Shown: positions 28,100 through 36,729, counted from the stretch's first letter. The stretch: 64,000 nt of DNA from DASUFE01 sp036274675 (GCA_036274675.1 DASUFE010000115.1:17472-81471); one strand, 5' to 3'. Notes: a model not told the origin generated them from the letters alone. Program-made: numbers and translations.

Positions 28100-30313
28100 T
28101 TAAAAGCCTTGACCGAGGAAGAAATACAGGGCCTGGTCGCTGTCTTCGGTGCTGCCGAATGCTATATATAAGGGGCCGAGCAAGGTATCCATCCCTACCA
28201 TCACGCTGGCGGCGGCGATCGCGCTGTCGATGCCGATTTCGCTGGTATTCTGCCAGGTATTGCCGAGTTCCAGTGATGACCCGAGGTAGATCGGCATGGA
28301 GAACAGGGAATTCTCCGGAGTGATTTGATAATAGTAAACGAGGCCGCCCAGCGCGAAATGATTGCCGGTCAGCTGACCTTCCTGCAGGCCGGACAGATTG
28401 AGGAAGCCGCCGAGGCGGAACACATCCTGCAGTCCGCTGTCCTCGTCGTGCCGCTTGGTGCCGGCATCCAGTATTCCGAGAAAAGTATGGCGGCCAAAAG
28501 TCGCCGCCTTTAAATAATCAAGCTGGTACAGATCATATTCATCGTCGGCGCCGAAGCTGTCGCGGGAAAACTGGCCGCGCACCAGCCAGCGCACGCCTTC
28601 GCGGGGGAAACGCACGTTGTCCAGCCGGTCGTAGGCGAACCGCAGGGAGTACTGGCCAATTTCATAATCGCTGTCCTGCAGGGCGGGATCGGAAACGTCG
28701 CCGATACGCAGGCGCGAATAGCCCTCGCCGCGGCGCAAACCCAGCCGCAACTCGCCCCAGTTCCCGAGCTCCCGTCCCGCATCGAGGCCCGCCGCGCCTT
28801 CGCCGATACGCAGCTCCGCAATGCGTGCACCTCCGTCGAAAATATCGAGCTGCTGCTGGTTGAAGCCGATGTGAGGCGCCAGGAAAAACGGCGAACCCGG
28901 GCTCAGCGGCTGATAAAATTCCGTCGCAATCCCGGAGTCGGCACCGACCTGCGCGTCCACCCGCCATTCCGCCGCGAGCGAGTTGATCTCAGTCCGGGTA
29001 TAACGCGTGCTGACCTCGAAATCGCTGCCGCCTTCGAAATCGTTCTGCAGCCCGAGGCCGAGATTGAGGTAGTGCGGACCCCAGGATTTGCGACGAGTAT
29101 TGATATTCAATATCGCGTCGCCCTCATCCTCGATCAGGCGTGCATCAACACTTTCAAACAGGCCAAGCCCGTAGATACGGCTGACATCCTGCGTCAGTTG
29201 GGCGGAGTTCAGCGGACGTCCGATTTCCGTACCCACGACGGCCCGGATATATTCGTCCGATACCACCGAATCTTTTTCTATATTGACGCGGCGAATCACC
29301 GGCGAACCGCGCTGCCGCACACCCCGATGCGTCAGGTAACGCTGATACTCGGCCTCGGGCAGCGCCAGCGCCTTGAATTTCGAAGTCTGTGCCGACGCGG
29401 AGCGGTATCCCATCTCCACTGCCTCCCCCACCTGCAGGAAATCCGAGGAATCGATCCCTTCCAGCGAGAGCTCGAGCAGCACATCGACGTTCTTCTTCAA
29501 CAGGGCCTTGCCCCGCGCCGTTTCGTTATTAATCAGGATATTCAGCGTCTGGTTTGTCACATCGAGTGCCGTGCCGAAACCCTGGGTACTCTGCAATGGA
29601 AAGCCCACGTCCACTGCGATAATGATATCGACATCCATATCGCGCATGACCTGTATGGGAAGATTGCCGTTCAGCCCGCCGTCCACCAGCAGATGTCCGT
29701 CGAGCTTCACCGGCTCGAAGATACCGGGCACGGCCATGCTGGCGCGCATCGCGCCGGCCAGATCGCCGGAGCCGAGCGCCACCGGCCGCCCGGTGACCAG
29801 GTCGGTTGCGAGTGCCCGAAAAGGAGTGGGCAGATGGTCGAAATCCCGGATGTTATAGACCGGCAGGGTGACGCGCCGCAGAAAAGCCATGATCTTCTGT
29901 CCCTGGATCAGGCCCTTGGGCGTGGCGAGACCGTTGCGGGTGATGCCGACATCGAATTTGATCAGGAAATCGTAATCGTCCTCCTTGCGGCGGAAGGACA
30001 GGTCCGGACGCGCGGTATCGTCGGTGAACACCTCCTTCCAATCAATCGCCAGGATCTCGCGTTCAATCTCCGATACCGGCATACCTGATGCGTACATGCC
30101 GCCGATGATTGCGCCCACGCTGGTGCCGGCCACCGCATCCACCGGGATCCTGTTTTCTTCCAGGACTTTCAACACCCCGATGTGGGCCGCTCCGCGGGCA
30201 CCACCCCCGCCGAGCACCAGGCCGATGCGCGGCCGGGCCTGTTCCGCCGCGTACAGCGGATTGCACAGGCCCAGCATCAGCATGCCGGGTAGAATGTATT
30301 TTCTTATTGGCAA
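28100..30313 (-). CDS. Patatin-like phospholipase with POTRA and outer-membrane barrel (type Vd, PlpD-like)
   Basis: This protein (737 residues from TTG 30313) has four parts: a signal peptide (PGMLMLGLCNPLYAA); a patatin lipase domain (~28-310) with oxyanion loop GGGGARG, nucleophile GTSVG (Ser ~65) and Asp in DGGLNGNLPI; a POTRA-like segment (~340-420; VIRRVNIEKDSVVSDEYI); and a C-terminal Omp85-like barrel ending in Phe (YFFLGQGF). This is the type Vd self-secreting phospholipase layout. All catalytic residues are present. The start codon is uncertain: TTG 30313 has GGAGA upstream and gives a good signal peptide; another TTG is at 30349. Confidence 0.9.
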   Translation of the reverse strand: MPIRKYILPGMLMLGLCNPLYAAEQARPRIGLVLGGGGARGAAHIGVLKVLEENRIPVDAVAGTSVGAIIGGMYASGMPVSEIEREILAIDWKEVFTDDTARPDLSFRRKEDDYDFLIKFDVGITRNGLATPKGLIQGQKIMAFLRRVTLPVYNIRDFDHLPTPFRALATDLVTGRPVALGSGDLAGAMRASMAVPGIFEPVKLDGHLLVDGGLNGNLPIQVMRDMDVDIIIAVDVGFPLQSTQGFGTALDVTNQTLNILINNETARGKALLKKNVDVLLELSLEGIDSSDFLQVGEAVEMGYRSASAQTSKFKALALPEAEYQRYLTHRGVRQRGSPVIRRVNIEKDSVVSDEYIRAVVGTEIGRPLNSAQLTQDVSRIYGLGLFESVDARLIEDEGDAILNINTRRKSWGPHYLNLGLGLQNDFEGGSDFEVSTRYTRTEINSLAAEWRVDAQVGADSGIATEFYQPLSPGSPFFLAPHIGFNQQQLDIFDGGARIAELRIGEGAAGLDAGRELGNWGELRLGLRRGEGYSRLRIGDVSDPALQDSDYEIGQYSLRFAYDRLDNVRFPREGVRWLVRGQFSRDSFGADDEYDLYQLDYLKAATFGRHTFLGILDAGTKRHDEDSGLQDVFRLGGFLNLSGLQEGQLTGNHFALGGLVYYYQITPENSLFSMPIYLGSSLELGNTWQNTSEIGIDSAIAAASVMVGMDTLLGPLYIAFGSTEDSDQALYFFLGQGF

Positions 30314-30360
30314 GACAGTCTCTCCATCCCCATCCTCATCCCTCGACAAGTCGCGTACGG

Positions 30361-30375
30361 CGGCACAGAGTTTGC
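30361..30375 (+). promoter_or_regulatory. Sigma-54 promoter candidate for the 30454 lipoprotein gene
   Basis: cGGCACagagtTTGC has GG and GC at the strict -24/-12 spacing and matches the core consensus GGCAC-N5-TTGC fully. The expected start of transcription lies near 30387, giving a leader of about 67 bases. Confidence 0.65.
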
Positions 30376-30453
30376 CAGCAATGTTAGCGAATTACGATGC
30401 CCGGGGATGTTGTACCCCCCACAAATCCGGCGGGGACGCCACGGAGAATACCA

Positions 30454-30810
30454 ATGAACACTGCACTGTATCGAAATCTTCTGTTGCTGCTGAGCGCCGG
30501 CCTGTGCTTGATCGGCGGATGCGCGACGCTGGAACCCGTAAATATAGCCGACGAATCCGGACGCACCACGCTGGCGAAAGGCGATACGGTAGTAGTGACC
30601 ACCGTCAATGGCGAGACACATAGCTTTAAAATCGTGGATATTACAGCCGATGGCATTCACGGCAAGGAGCTGAGCATTCCCTACTCGGATATTCGGCTGC
30701 TGCAAATCAGGCGTGTCGATAGCCTGAAAACCGTACTGCTGACCCTTGGCGTCATCGGAGTGGGTGTAATCGCTGCCGATTCAGGGGGTAGCGATGGCGG
30801 AGGCTACTGA
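30454..30810 (+). CDS. Small lipoprotein
   Basis: This protein of 118 residues has an N-terminal signal (YRNLLLLLSAGLCLIGGC) with a plausible lipobox ending at Cys ~23. A small beta-rich region follows (GDTVVVTTVNGETHSFKIVD), then a hydrophobic segment (VLLTLGVIGVGVIAA) and a Gly/Ser/Asp tail. ATG 30454 has GGAG 7 bp upstream. The first part resembles SH3-like or LSm-like small envelope proteins, but I do not recognise the family. A strong sigma-54 site lies upstream; it is divergent from the patatin gene. Confidence 0.75.
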   Translation: MNTALYRNLLLLLSAGLCLIGGCATLEPVNIADESGRTTLAKGDTVVVTTVNGETHSFKIVDITADGIHGKELSIPYSDIRLLQIRRVDSLKTVLLTLGVIGVGVIAADSGGSDGGGY

Positions 30811-30929
30811 CGGCGCCCAATCACCGGCAATGACTATGCCCGAGGACTAAACAGCCCTCGAACGAAAACAGGCGGAACACTCCCTGTGTTTCAGGATCCG
30901 GGGGCCATCGAGCCTGGATTTATTATTAA

Positions 30930-31142
30930 TCAATCCAGGGGCGATACTCTCGACAGCGCATTGACCAATTTGCCGTCGATATTGCGGTTTTCCCTTTCTG
31001 TGTAAATCCGCGCCTGCCATGCCTTCAAAATTCCGATTTTTTGCGCTGCATCCAGGGTATCAGCGATCACCACGTCCTGAGGCTCCTTAAAGTAGCGACC
31101 CGGATCCTTCAACATGGCGTTATATTCGATCATTTCATTCAT
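30930..31142 (-). CDS. Small hypothetical protein, probably sigma-54 dependent
   Basis: A soluble protein of 70 residues, with mixed charge and probably helical (DTLDAAQKIGILKAWQARIY). It has no signal or membrane helix. Segment EPQDVVIADTLDAAQKIGIL resembles small stress-related proteins that carry a degenerate D-x-x-L-x-x-x-x-K-I-x-x-L pattern, but I cannot name a family. GGGTGA lies before the ATG. A sigma-54 site sits 31 bp upstream. A perfect 8-bp inverted repeat (30913-30920 with 30932-30939) overlaps the stop codon. Confidence 0.68.
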   Translation of the reverse strand: MNEMIEYNAMLKDPGRYFKEPQDVVIADTLDAAQKIGILKAWQARIYTERENRNIDGKLVNALSRVSPLD

Positions 31143-31172
31143 GGTTCACCCGCTGCGAATATCTGCGGGGTT

Positions 31173-31187
31173 GCAATATATATGCCC
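31173..31187 (-). promoter_or_regulatory. Sigma-54 promoter candidate for the 70-residue protein gene
   Basis: On the minus strand gGGCATatataTTGC, followed by AA: -24 GG and -12 GC at correct spacing. Transcription would begin near 31161, about 19 bases before the ATG. The rest of the 31143-31459 gap shows no gene. Confidence 0.65.
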
Positions 31188-31459
31188 CGCCTGTAGCCCG
31201 GTCCATGGGTGTAAAAGTGAAGTCCACCTCAAAGCTTGCGTATCTTGCGCCAGATTTTGAGTTCAGGTACGGGGAGTATGGGTGGGCATGAAGCATTCGT
31301 GAAGCCGGCAAAACACTCACTCAAGGGAAGGATCTACAGGCATTCCTGAAGCCTGTAAACCCTCACTCACAGCAAAGAAATACCGGCTTAGGCGCGCATC
31401 AAAACAGCGCATCCAAATAATCAATAACGGCAGCCGTATTACGAATCATCTGCGCTTGA

Positions 31460-32839
31460 TTATGTGCCGGTTTTTTCTTCGCCGTAGCGTTTCAGTTTAT
31501 TGTAGAGGGTCTTGAGACTGACGCCCAGCGATTCCGCGGTAAGGCGCTTGTTGCCTTCGAAACGCTCAAGCGTGGCGAAAATCAGATTGCGCTCGACATC
31601 CTCCAACGACACGCCGGCGGACGGCAGAGTACCGCGGTTGCCTGCGTTATGCGCGAGCAGCGACAGCATTTGTGAAACATGCGACGCGGTAATAACGTTG
31701 CCATCGCTCAGCAGGTACATTCTGAAAAGCGCGTTCTTCAGTTCGCGCACGTTGCCGGGCCAGGAATGCTTGGTGAGTTCGAGCAGCGCATCCCGCGACA
31801 GTTGCTTGTTCTGGCTGCGCTCCTGGTTGAACTGCTGCATGAAATGCAAGCCCAGCAATTCTATATCGCCCACCCGTTCCCGCAGCGGCGGCAGATGCAC
31901 CGGCAGCACCATCAACCGGAAATAGAGGTCTTCCCGCAGCTTCTTGTCCTTGACCGCCTGCACCGGATCGCGGTTACTGGCGGCGACCAGTCGCACGTCC
32001 ACCTTGATCTCTTCGGTACCGCCGATTCGTATCACGGCTCCGGTCTCCAGTACCCGTAGCAGGTTGACCTGCATGTCGAGCGGCATTTCGGTAATTTCGT
32101 CCAGAAACAGAGTGCCGCCGGAAGCGCGCTCGAAATAACCTTTGTGCTGGCGGCTGGCGCCGGTGAAACCGCCGCGCTCGTGCCCGAACAATTCGTTTCC
32201 GATCAGATTCTCCGGCACGGCCCCGCAATTCAAGGCCAGGAAGGGCCCGCTGCGACCGCTCAGGCGGTGGATGGATTCCGCTGCAAGCTCCTTGCCGCTG
32301 CCGCTTTCCCCATAAATGAAAACCGTGGCGTCGCTGGGAGCTACCTGTTCCAGCAAGGTATAAGTTCTCTGCATGCTGGGCGAACGCCCGATGAACGCGC
32401 CCCATCCGGTGGCGCCGCCCGCGACGGGACTCGCCGCCGCATTCTTGGAAGCAAAGGCTTCCTCGGCGGTTGCGTCACTCATGTTCTGGTTGGATTTCAG
32501 GCGATGCAGGCACTCCTTAAGGCGCGTCATGTCGATCGGCTTGGTCAGGTAATCGCTGACCTTCTTGCGCAAGCCCTCCACGGCCGTGTCCACACTCGGA
32601 TACGAGGTCATGACCAGGGCTTCGGTATCGGTATTCTCGAATTCGTCCAGCAAATCAAGGCCGCGGCCGTCGGGGAGCAACAGATCCACCAGCACGACGG
32701 AAGGAGGATGATTGGCAAATTCGCTTTTCGCCTCCTGCAAGGTCGCCGCAACGCGGACATTGAACCCCTCGGCCTGCATATATTCGGACAGGGCAGCGGT
32801 GAAACGGACGTCGTCGTCGACAATCAGAACATTGAGCAT
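31460..32839 (-). CDS. Sigma-54-dependent response regulator, NtrC family
   Basis: This protein (459 residues) has three parts. The receiver domain (1-120) has phospho-acceptor Asp52 ([11 protein letters not shown]). The AAA+ sigma-54 activation domain (~145-380) has Walker A GESGSGKE and Walker B GGTLFLDE. The sigma-54 contact loop reads GGFTGA, not the usual GAFTGA. A C-terminal Fis-type helix-turn-helix follows ([19 protein letters not shown]). It should activate RpoN promoters when phosphorylated. ATG 32839 gives the natural receiver N-terminus [11 protein letters not shown] small kinase gene lies divergently 356 bp away and a stand-alone rpoN 6 kb away. It is the likely master activator of the sites found across this island. 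Confidence 0.93.
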   Translation of the reverse strand: MLNVLIVDDDVRFTAALSEYMQAEGFNVRVAATLQEAKSEFANHPPSVVLVDLLLPDGRGLDLLDEFENTDTEALVMTSYPSVDTAVEGLRKKVSDYLTKPIDMTRLKECLHRLKSNQNMSDATAEEAFASKNAAASPVAGGATGWGAFIGRSPSMQRTYTLLEQVAPSDATVFIYGESGSGKELAAESIHRLSGRSGPFLALNCGAVPENLIGNELFGHERGGFTGASRQHKGYFERASGGTLFLDEITEMPLDMQVNLLRVLETGAVIRIGGTEEIKVDVRLVAASNRDPVQAVKDKKLREDLYFRLMVLPVHLPPLRERVGDIELLGLHFMQQFNQERSQNKQLSRDALLELTKHSWPGNVRELKNALFRMYLLSDGNVITASHVSQMLSLLAHNAGNRGTLPSAGVSLEDVERNLIFATLERFEGNKRLTAESLGVSLKTLYNKLKRYGEEKTGT

Positions 32840-33130
32840 AAAGACCCAGGGAAATCCAAATGACGGCTTTTGAGAGCCCAATATCTAACAAATTTAGTTG
32901 TTACCACACAAGATCCGAAATAAATGACGGTTATCATACCCTGCGAGGGGATGACGTTTTTTAATCCTGAACCCGATTAGCGGAATCAGGGCAAGTCTAA
33001 TATAAGCAAATCAGGAACATCAGTCCGTAAAAACCAGTAAGCGTTTCCCTGATGACGAATCGGTTTTTTCACTGTTCAACTATCAGGACTTTTCCCGAGC
33101 GCTCTTTATATCAGCACCTGATAGGAGCCG

Positions 33131-33145
33131 CGGCATTTCAATTGC
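33131..33145 (+). promoter_or_regulatory. Sigma-54 promoter candidate for the small histidine kinase
   Basis: cGGCATttcaaTTGC, followed by AT, with correct -24/-12 spacing. Transcription would start near 33157, about 39 bases before the proposed GTG. The rest of the 32840-33195 gap is AT-richer and has no gene. Confidence 0.65.
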
Positions 33146-33195
33146 ATGCGCGCCCGACACACTAATCGCGCCTGTTCAGGCAAGGTTGAAACCAT

Positions 33196-33966
33196 GTGCG
33201 AACAGAGGCTATGATCATCCAACATCTTTTACATCAAAAGCAAGCAGCACCACTCATGAAGCAACCGGCAACCGCGAACCAACCGACCCAGCTGTCCGGA
33301 GACGGCTCCCTTCAGGAACTCACCGCATGGCTGCGCGGCGCCAATCTGGCCGCGCTATACAACAGCATCGCGCATGAACTTAGAGGGCCTCTGAACGCGA
33401 TGAGCATCAACCTCGAGATGCTCAAACTCACGGTGAACGATCCGGTTAAAAACAGCTCGGACAAGCCTGAGCACTATATCCGCATACTTTCGGAAAGTAT
33501 TCGCCAGCTGGACCAGCGGCTTTTAGTATTTTTCGGACATTTCGCTCCAACCGCCCAACCGCTGCCGGTTCAGAAACTGCTGTCCGAAATCGAACAGTTG
33601 GCGATTACACAGGCGCACACTCAAAGCGTAGGCATGAAAATTACGCCGCCGGCCGAGGAGAATCTCAACCTGCAAAGCCATATCCCGGCCTGGCGCCAGG
33701 CCGCGCTGCATCTGGTCGTACATGCCCTGTCGGGATTGGGCAGAGGTGATGAAGTGACGATTGAAGCGGTTCGGTCGGGGCGACAACTGCAATTGCGGGT
33801 TTTCGACTCGGCAAGCCTGCTGAAGACTCCCTCCCAAATAACCACTCCCGGCTTGAATAAGGTGTCCGCGCTCGCGGCCCACTGTGGCGGCACTCTGAAT
33901 TTGTACGGAAACTCCGGCGGCAAGAACGGAGTTTACCGGGAACTGGCGATTCCCCTCGGTAATTGA
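33196..33966 (+). CDS. Small histidine kinase-like protein with eroded ATPase domain
   Basis: This soluble protein (256 residues) has no sensor domain. An H box is clear: SIAHELRGPLNAM with His60. The HATPase part is abnormal: where the N box Asn is expected it reads LHLVVHALSGLG, the DxGxG box is reduced to VFDSAS, and the G2 box is TPGLNKVSAL. It may therefore act as a phosphotransfer or phosphatase partner more than a kinase. The start is GTG 33196 (AAGG 10 bp upstream) or ATG 33211. It is divergent from the NtrC-type regulator and has its own sigma-54 site, suggesting a feedback pair. Confidence 0.78.
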   Translation: MRTEAMIIQHLLHQKQAAPLMKQPATANQPTQLSGDGSLQELTAWLRGANLAALYNSIAHELRGPLNAMSINLEMLKLTVNDPVKNSSDKPEHYIRILSESIRQLDQRLLVFFGHFAPTAQPLPVQKLLSEIEQLAITQAHTQSVGMKITPPAEENLNLQSHIPAWRQAALHLVVHALSGLGRGDEVTIEAVRSGRQLQLRVFDSASLLKTPSQITTPGLNKVSALAAHCGGTLNLYGNSGGKNGVYRELAIPLGN

Positions 33967-33991
33967 ACGCCCATCGCGCCGCGATGGGAGG

Positions 33992-34276
33992 TCAGGACCA
34001 GCTTTCCTTGCCGATCCATGCCGGTAATTCCGCAGGCGTCCGGTAATCCGCATCCGCAATCACGCTGCGCTCCATTCCGCCCCCCATGGGGGCGAGAGAC
34101 GGCGCATCGGTCTGACCGAACTGCCACCAGTACAACAAGGCCAGTAACAGCGCCAAACCCGCCAGTACTCCACTTACCAGCACCAGCACCCACTGGGCAG
34201 GCATGGTCTCGGCGCTTGCTTCGCTTCTTTCGTAATACCCGCTGCTGGGGGTTCCCTGTTCCATGTATTGCTTCAT
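33992..34276 (-). CDS. Small single-span membrane protein
   Basis: A protein of 94 residues with hydrophilic N-terminus (~1-27), one long hydrophobic helix (WVLVLVSGVLAGLALLLALLYW), and a soluble C-terminal tail rich in Ala, Pro and Gly. ATG 34276 is chosen because AGGAG lies 7 bp upstream; the frame extends further without support. It is the last of five genes on the minus strand (35550 to 33992). I do not recognise the family. Confidence 0.68.
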   Translation of the reverse strand: MKQYMEQGTPSSGYYERSEASAETMPAQWVLVLVSGVLAGLALLLALLYWWQFGQTDAPSLAPMGGGMERSVIADADYRTPAELPAWIGKESWS

Positions 34277-34313
34277 ATCGCTCTCCTCAAATCGAAAAAA
34301 TAAATCGTCGCCG

Positions 34314-34502
34314 CTATTCGCGACGCATGATGGTCCACACTGCATGGATGATGCCCGGAATATAACCGAGCAAAGTCAGCAGGATGTTCAGCCAGAAATG
34401 GATCCCAAGTCCGATCTGCAGAAACACCCCGAGCGGCGGCAACAGGATTGCCACTACAACACGGATGACATCCATATCATCTTCACTGGTCACGGTATTC
34501 AT
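34314..34502 (-). CDS. YqaE/Pmp3 family small membrane protein
   Basis: This protein (62 residues) has two hydrophobic helices with the Pmp3 motif (ILLPPLGVFLQIGLGIHFWLNILLT, seen in part as PPLGVF and WLNILLTLLGYIPG). Members are induced by salt or envelope stress in bacteria, fungi and plants. ATG 34502 has GGAGG upstream at good spacing. It overlaps the preceding YqjK-like gene by 20 bp and is probably translationally coupled. Confidence 0.88.
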   Translation of the reverse strand: MNTVTSEDDMDVIRVVVAILLPPLGVFLQIGLGIHFWLNILLTLLGYIPGIIHAVWTIMRRE

Positions 34503-34833
34503 GCAAACCCTCCGCGATCCTGTCGCTGGTATAACCGCTTGCGGTTCTGATCAGACTGCTCCAGAACACGCTCTTCGCGAGAGCGAGCCACTGACCGAGA
34601 AATTTCAAACGCCCGCCCAGCGGACTGCCGCCATGTTGCGGCGGCCGCACCCACGCACGCCATCCCAGCAATAATCCGGCAGCAAAAGTGGTTGCCAGCG
34701 CGGCTCTGGAATGCAAGGCCTGGCGCACCGTTTGCGCCAGTTCCGCACGCAGCAGATTCATCTTGTAACGGTTGAATTCCAGCTGCTCGTGCTGCCCCTG
34801 TATCTCCCGCTTGATATCCTTCAGCTTATGCAT
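34483..34833 (-). CDS. YqjK-like protein
   Basis: This protein (116 residues from ATG 34833) has a charged helical N-terminus (KLKDIKREIQGQHEQLEF), a hydrophobic patch (ALATTFAAGLLLGWRAW) and a basic C-terminus. Position after YqjD- and YqjE-like genes and overall layout suggest the YqjK role of E. coli; sequence similarity alone is weak. ATG 34833 has GGAG with 6-bp spacing; an ATG at 34869 is the alternative. It overlaps both neighbours slightly. Confidence 0.68.
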   Translation of the reverse strand: MHKLKDIKREIQGQHEQLEFNRYKMNLLRAELAQTVRQALHSRAALATTFAAGLLLGWRAWVRPPQHGGSPLGGRLKFLGQWLALAKSVFWSSLIRTASGYTSDRIAEGLHEYRDQ

Positions 34834-35287
34834 TTGCAGCTCCATCAGGGTGTCGGGTGAACAACTCATGACGACTGCCCGAGAACAGGAGATTGTTGCT
34901 GATTTTTTTCAAAGCCATCATCGCAACGCCCGCCGCGATGAGATTGGCAACACCCAGTGAAAGCACCACACCCAGGACCGCCCAACCTTTGCCGGCCAGC
35001 CAGATGGCCAGGCCCGCGTTGAACAGCAGCCATGCGCTCACCATAAGCACGGCACCGATCACAGCAAGCAGCAGCATGTACGCCAGGCTCAAGCCGGCCA
35101 GCCTGCCTTCGAGCGCGATGATACGCACCAGACCGCCGGCCCGATCGAGCAGCGCCTCGGTCAATCCCGCGAACGACTGCAACAAACCACCCTCCTCCGC
35201 TGCCGGCGTACCGGGCAGGGCCTCGCCGGCATTCTCCGGCAAGGCCTCAGCGGTGGAATGGATGCCGCCGGTTCCGGTAACAACCAT
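34826..35287 (-). CDS. Phage-holin-family membrane protein (YqjE-like)
   Basis: This protein (153 residues) has a Pro/Ala/Glu-rich N-terminus (~1-33) and two strong membrane helices (LSLAYMLLLAVIGAVLMVSAW and WAVLGVVLSLGVANLIAAGV). This is the YqjE/holin III-like family, common beside DUF883 genes and unrelated to phage lysis in practice. It begins 2 bp after the DUF883 stop. The operon order DUF883-holin-YqjK equals E. coli yqjD-yqjE-yqjK, membrane proteins linked to ribosome and stationary-phase physiology. Confidence 0.85.
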   Translation of the reverse strand: MVVTGTGGIHSTAEALPENAGEALPGTPAAEEGGLLQSFAGLTEALLDRAGGLVRIIALEGRLAGLSLAYMLLLAVIGAVLMVSAWLLFNAGLAIWLAGKGWAVLGVVLSLGVANLIAAGVAMMALKKISNNLLFSGSRHELFTRHPDGAANA

Positions 35288-35289
35288 TG

Positions 35290-35550
35290 TTATTTCCTGA
35301 AGAGGGCCGATACCAGCAGCCCGGAAGCGAACACGATACCCAGCGCCACGAAGGGATGCTGGCGCAGATACTGGCTCGCCTGGTTGATTGCGACTTCACC
35401 CTGCTGTTCAACCTTGCGGCTGACGGAACGCACCTGGGCGCCGATTTTCTCGGCCTTTTCGCTCAGGCGGTCGGCGGTCCGCTGGGCGGCATCGGATGCC
35501 TTTTGCGCCACGTTTTCGGGGCTGGTAGATTTGGAAATATTCGTTGTCAT
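35290..35550 (-). CDS. DUF883 family membrane-anchored protein (YqjD/ElaB-like)
   Basis: This protein (86 residues) has a long amphipathic helical region rich in Ala, Gln, Lys and Glu (ENVAQKASDAAQRTADRLSE), then a C-terminal membrane helix (HPFVALGIVFASGLLVSALF) ending in RK. E. coli YqjD/ElaB/YgaM bind ribosomes at the membrane in stationary phase. The start has GGAG 6 bp upstream. First gene of a five-gene operon, with a sigma-54-like site about 150 bp upstream. Confidence 0.9.
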   Translation of the reverse strand: MTTNISKSTSPENVAQKASDAAQRTADRLSEKAEKIGAQVRSVSRKVEQQGEVAINQASQYLRQHPFVALGIVFASGLLVSALFRK

Positions 35551-35702
35551 AGCATTCTCCTTCTATATTTATTCCGTATTCGCGGTAAAAAAAGATTCGG
35601 TCAAGCATTGAGCCGACACCCGCCCACCCGCAGCGGACTGGCGGCGCCGGTCAAAACGATTGCATGGTATACATCGGATCCAAAGCAACGGATAAATCCA
35701 CT

Positions 35703-35717
35703 GCACGAAAAATGCCA
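35703..35717 (-). promoter_or_regulatory. Sigma-54 promoter candidate for the yqjDEK-like operon
   Basis: Minus strand TGGCATttttcGTGC, followed by AG: perfect -24, and -12 with T to G at its first base, correct spacing. It lies about 150 bp upstream of the DUF883 ATG. Confidence 0.5.
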
Positions 35718-35916
35718 AAAGTTCCATGATGCGATTTTGCGGCCCGCGCGGATTTCGCGAGCCGGTTTTGTCAGGACAGCGGAGTAAAAATTACAAAGGC
35801 TCATGCAAAAATCTCCTCGCACGAAATACAAACAAACGAACGCAAGGCTCAAATCGTGTTACCACCGCGAAATGAAGACTTGCATGGATGGCGCGTGGAA
35901 ACACTTTCGAAGACAC

Positions 35917-35931
35917 GGGCACAGTGCTTGC
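35917..35931 (+). promoter_or_regulatory. Sigma-54 promoter candidate for DUF1328-BON genes
   Basis: gGGCACagtgcTTGC, followed by TT, is one of the two best matches to GGCAC-N5-TTGC in the window. Transcription near 35943 would leave a 49-base leader before the DUF1328 ATG with its AGGAGG. Confidence 0.7.
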
Positions 35932-35991
35932 TTCGAAGCCGGTAGGCCGGAGCAACCGGCAGCAGCCAACGTACCCACCAAGGAGGTGTTT

Positions 35992-36156
35992 ATGTTCAGT
36001 TGGGCGCTTATCTTTTTAGTAATCGCACTAATCGCGGCATTATTCGGTTTTACCGGTATTGCCGGCACCGCGACCAATATCGCCTGGATATTGTTTGTTG
36101 TCGGAATCATCCTGGCGATTGTTTTTGCAATAGTCGGACGCAGGCCTTCTGTTTAG
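35992..36156 (+). CDS. DUF1328 small membrane protein (YtjA-like)
   Basis: A protein of 54 residues that is almost wholly hydrophobic, with two helices ([17 protein letters not shown] and [18 protein letters not shown]) and a short RRPSV tail. DUF1328 proteins are widespread, stress-associated, and of unknown mechanism. ATG 35992 is fixed by AGGAGG at 35981-35986. It is 15 bp before the BON gene and shares a sigma-54 promoter candidate. Confidence 0.88.
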   Translation: MFSWALIFLVIALIAALFGFTGIAGTATNIAWILFVVGIILAIVFAIVGRRPSV

Positions 36157-36170
36157 CGAGGTTCATTCCC

Positions 36171-36641
36171 ATGAGAAAAAATACACCCTCATCGAAAATT
36201 TTAAGACTTTTTACAATAACCATTCTGGGCAGCTGCGCATTCGCGATGGCGGAAGGCAGCTACCAGAAAGATCAACCCTCCGGCCCGCAGTTCAAACAGG
36301 ACAGGCAGCAGTCGAACAGCCAGTCCTCGTCGAACTACCCCTCGTCATCGAGCAGCCAGAAAAACCAGAGCTACCAGAAGGACTCGAGCGGCTCGGACAG
36401 GAGCATGAGTGTGGCGGCAAAGGACGCCTGGATCCAGGGCAAGCTGGAAGCCACCTACGCCTATAACCAGGATTTGAGTTCCTTCGCGATCGATACCGAC
36501 GTTAATAACGGCGTGGTGCATCTGCAAGGAAACGTGGAGTCCCAGACCGCCAAGGATCTGGCGGAACAACTTGCGATGAATACTGAAGGCGTTAAAAAGG
36601 TGGACAACGATTTACAGATCGTTCCGGACACCCAGGGATAG
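36171..36641 (+). CDS. Periplasmic BON-domain protein with Ser/Gln-rich linker
   Basis: This protein (156 residues) has a signal peptide (to about CAFAMAEG, residue ~28), a low-complexity Ser/Gln/Lys linker (~30-75), then one BON domain (~80-150; AIDTDVNNGVVHLQGNV). BON domains bind phospholipid membranes; OsmY, induced by osmotic stress, carries two. The start ATG 36171 has GAGG 9 bp upstream. Second gene of the unit headed by DUF1328. Confidence 0.88.
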   Translation: MRKNTPSSKILRLFTITILGSCAFAMAEGSYQKDQPSGPQFKQDRQQSNSQSSSNYPSSSSSQKNQSYQKDSSGSDRSMSVAAKDAWIQGKLEATYAYNQDLSSFAIDTDVNNGVVHLQGNVESQTAKDLAEQLAMNTEGVKKVDNDLQIVPDTQG

Positions 36642-36666
36642 CGCACCGCCGGCGCCAGGCAAACAA

Positions 36667-36696
36667 AAAAGCCGGGGGGGCACCCCCGGCTTTTTA
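36667..36696. terminator. Bidirectional terminator
   Basis: Perfect 13-bp stem AAAAAGCCGGGGG/CCCCCGGCTTTTT with a 4-nt loop between the convergent BON and PRC-barrel genes. T runs follow on both strands. Confidence 0.92.
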
Positions 36697-36729
36697 ATTT
36701 ACTGCTCCGGTATTGCTCCGGAATCCGCC

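Noticed and set aside
28871..30088. Long plus-strand frame opposite the patatin gene (about 405 codons)
   Set aside because: The composition follows the codon structure of the patatin gene; no domain, signal or ribosome-binding site.
34826..35287. Holin-family protein as evidence of a prophage
   Set aside because: It is the YqjE type, lies between DUF883 and YqjK-like genes, and no phage structural, integrase or lysis gene is nearby.
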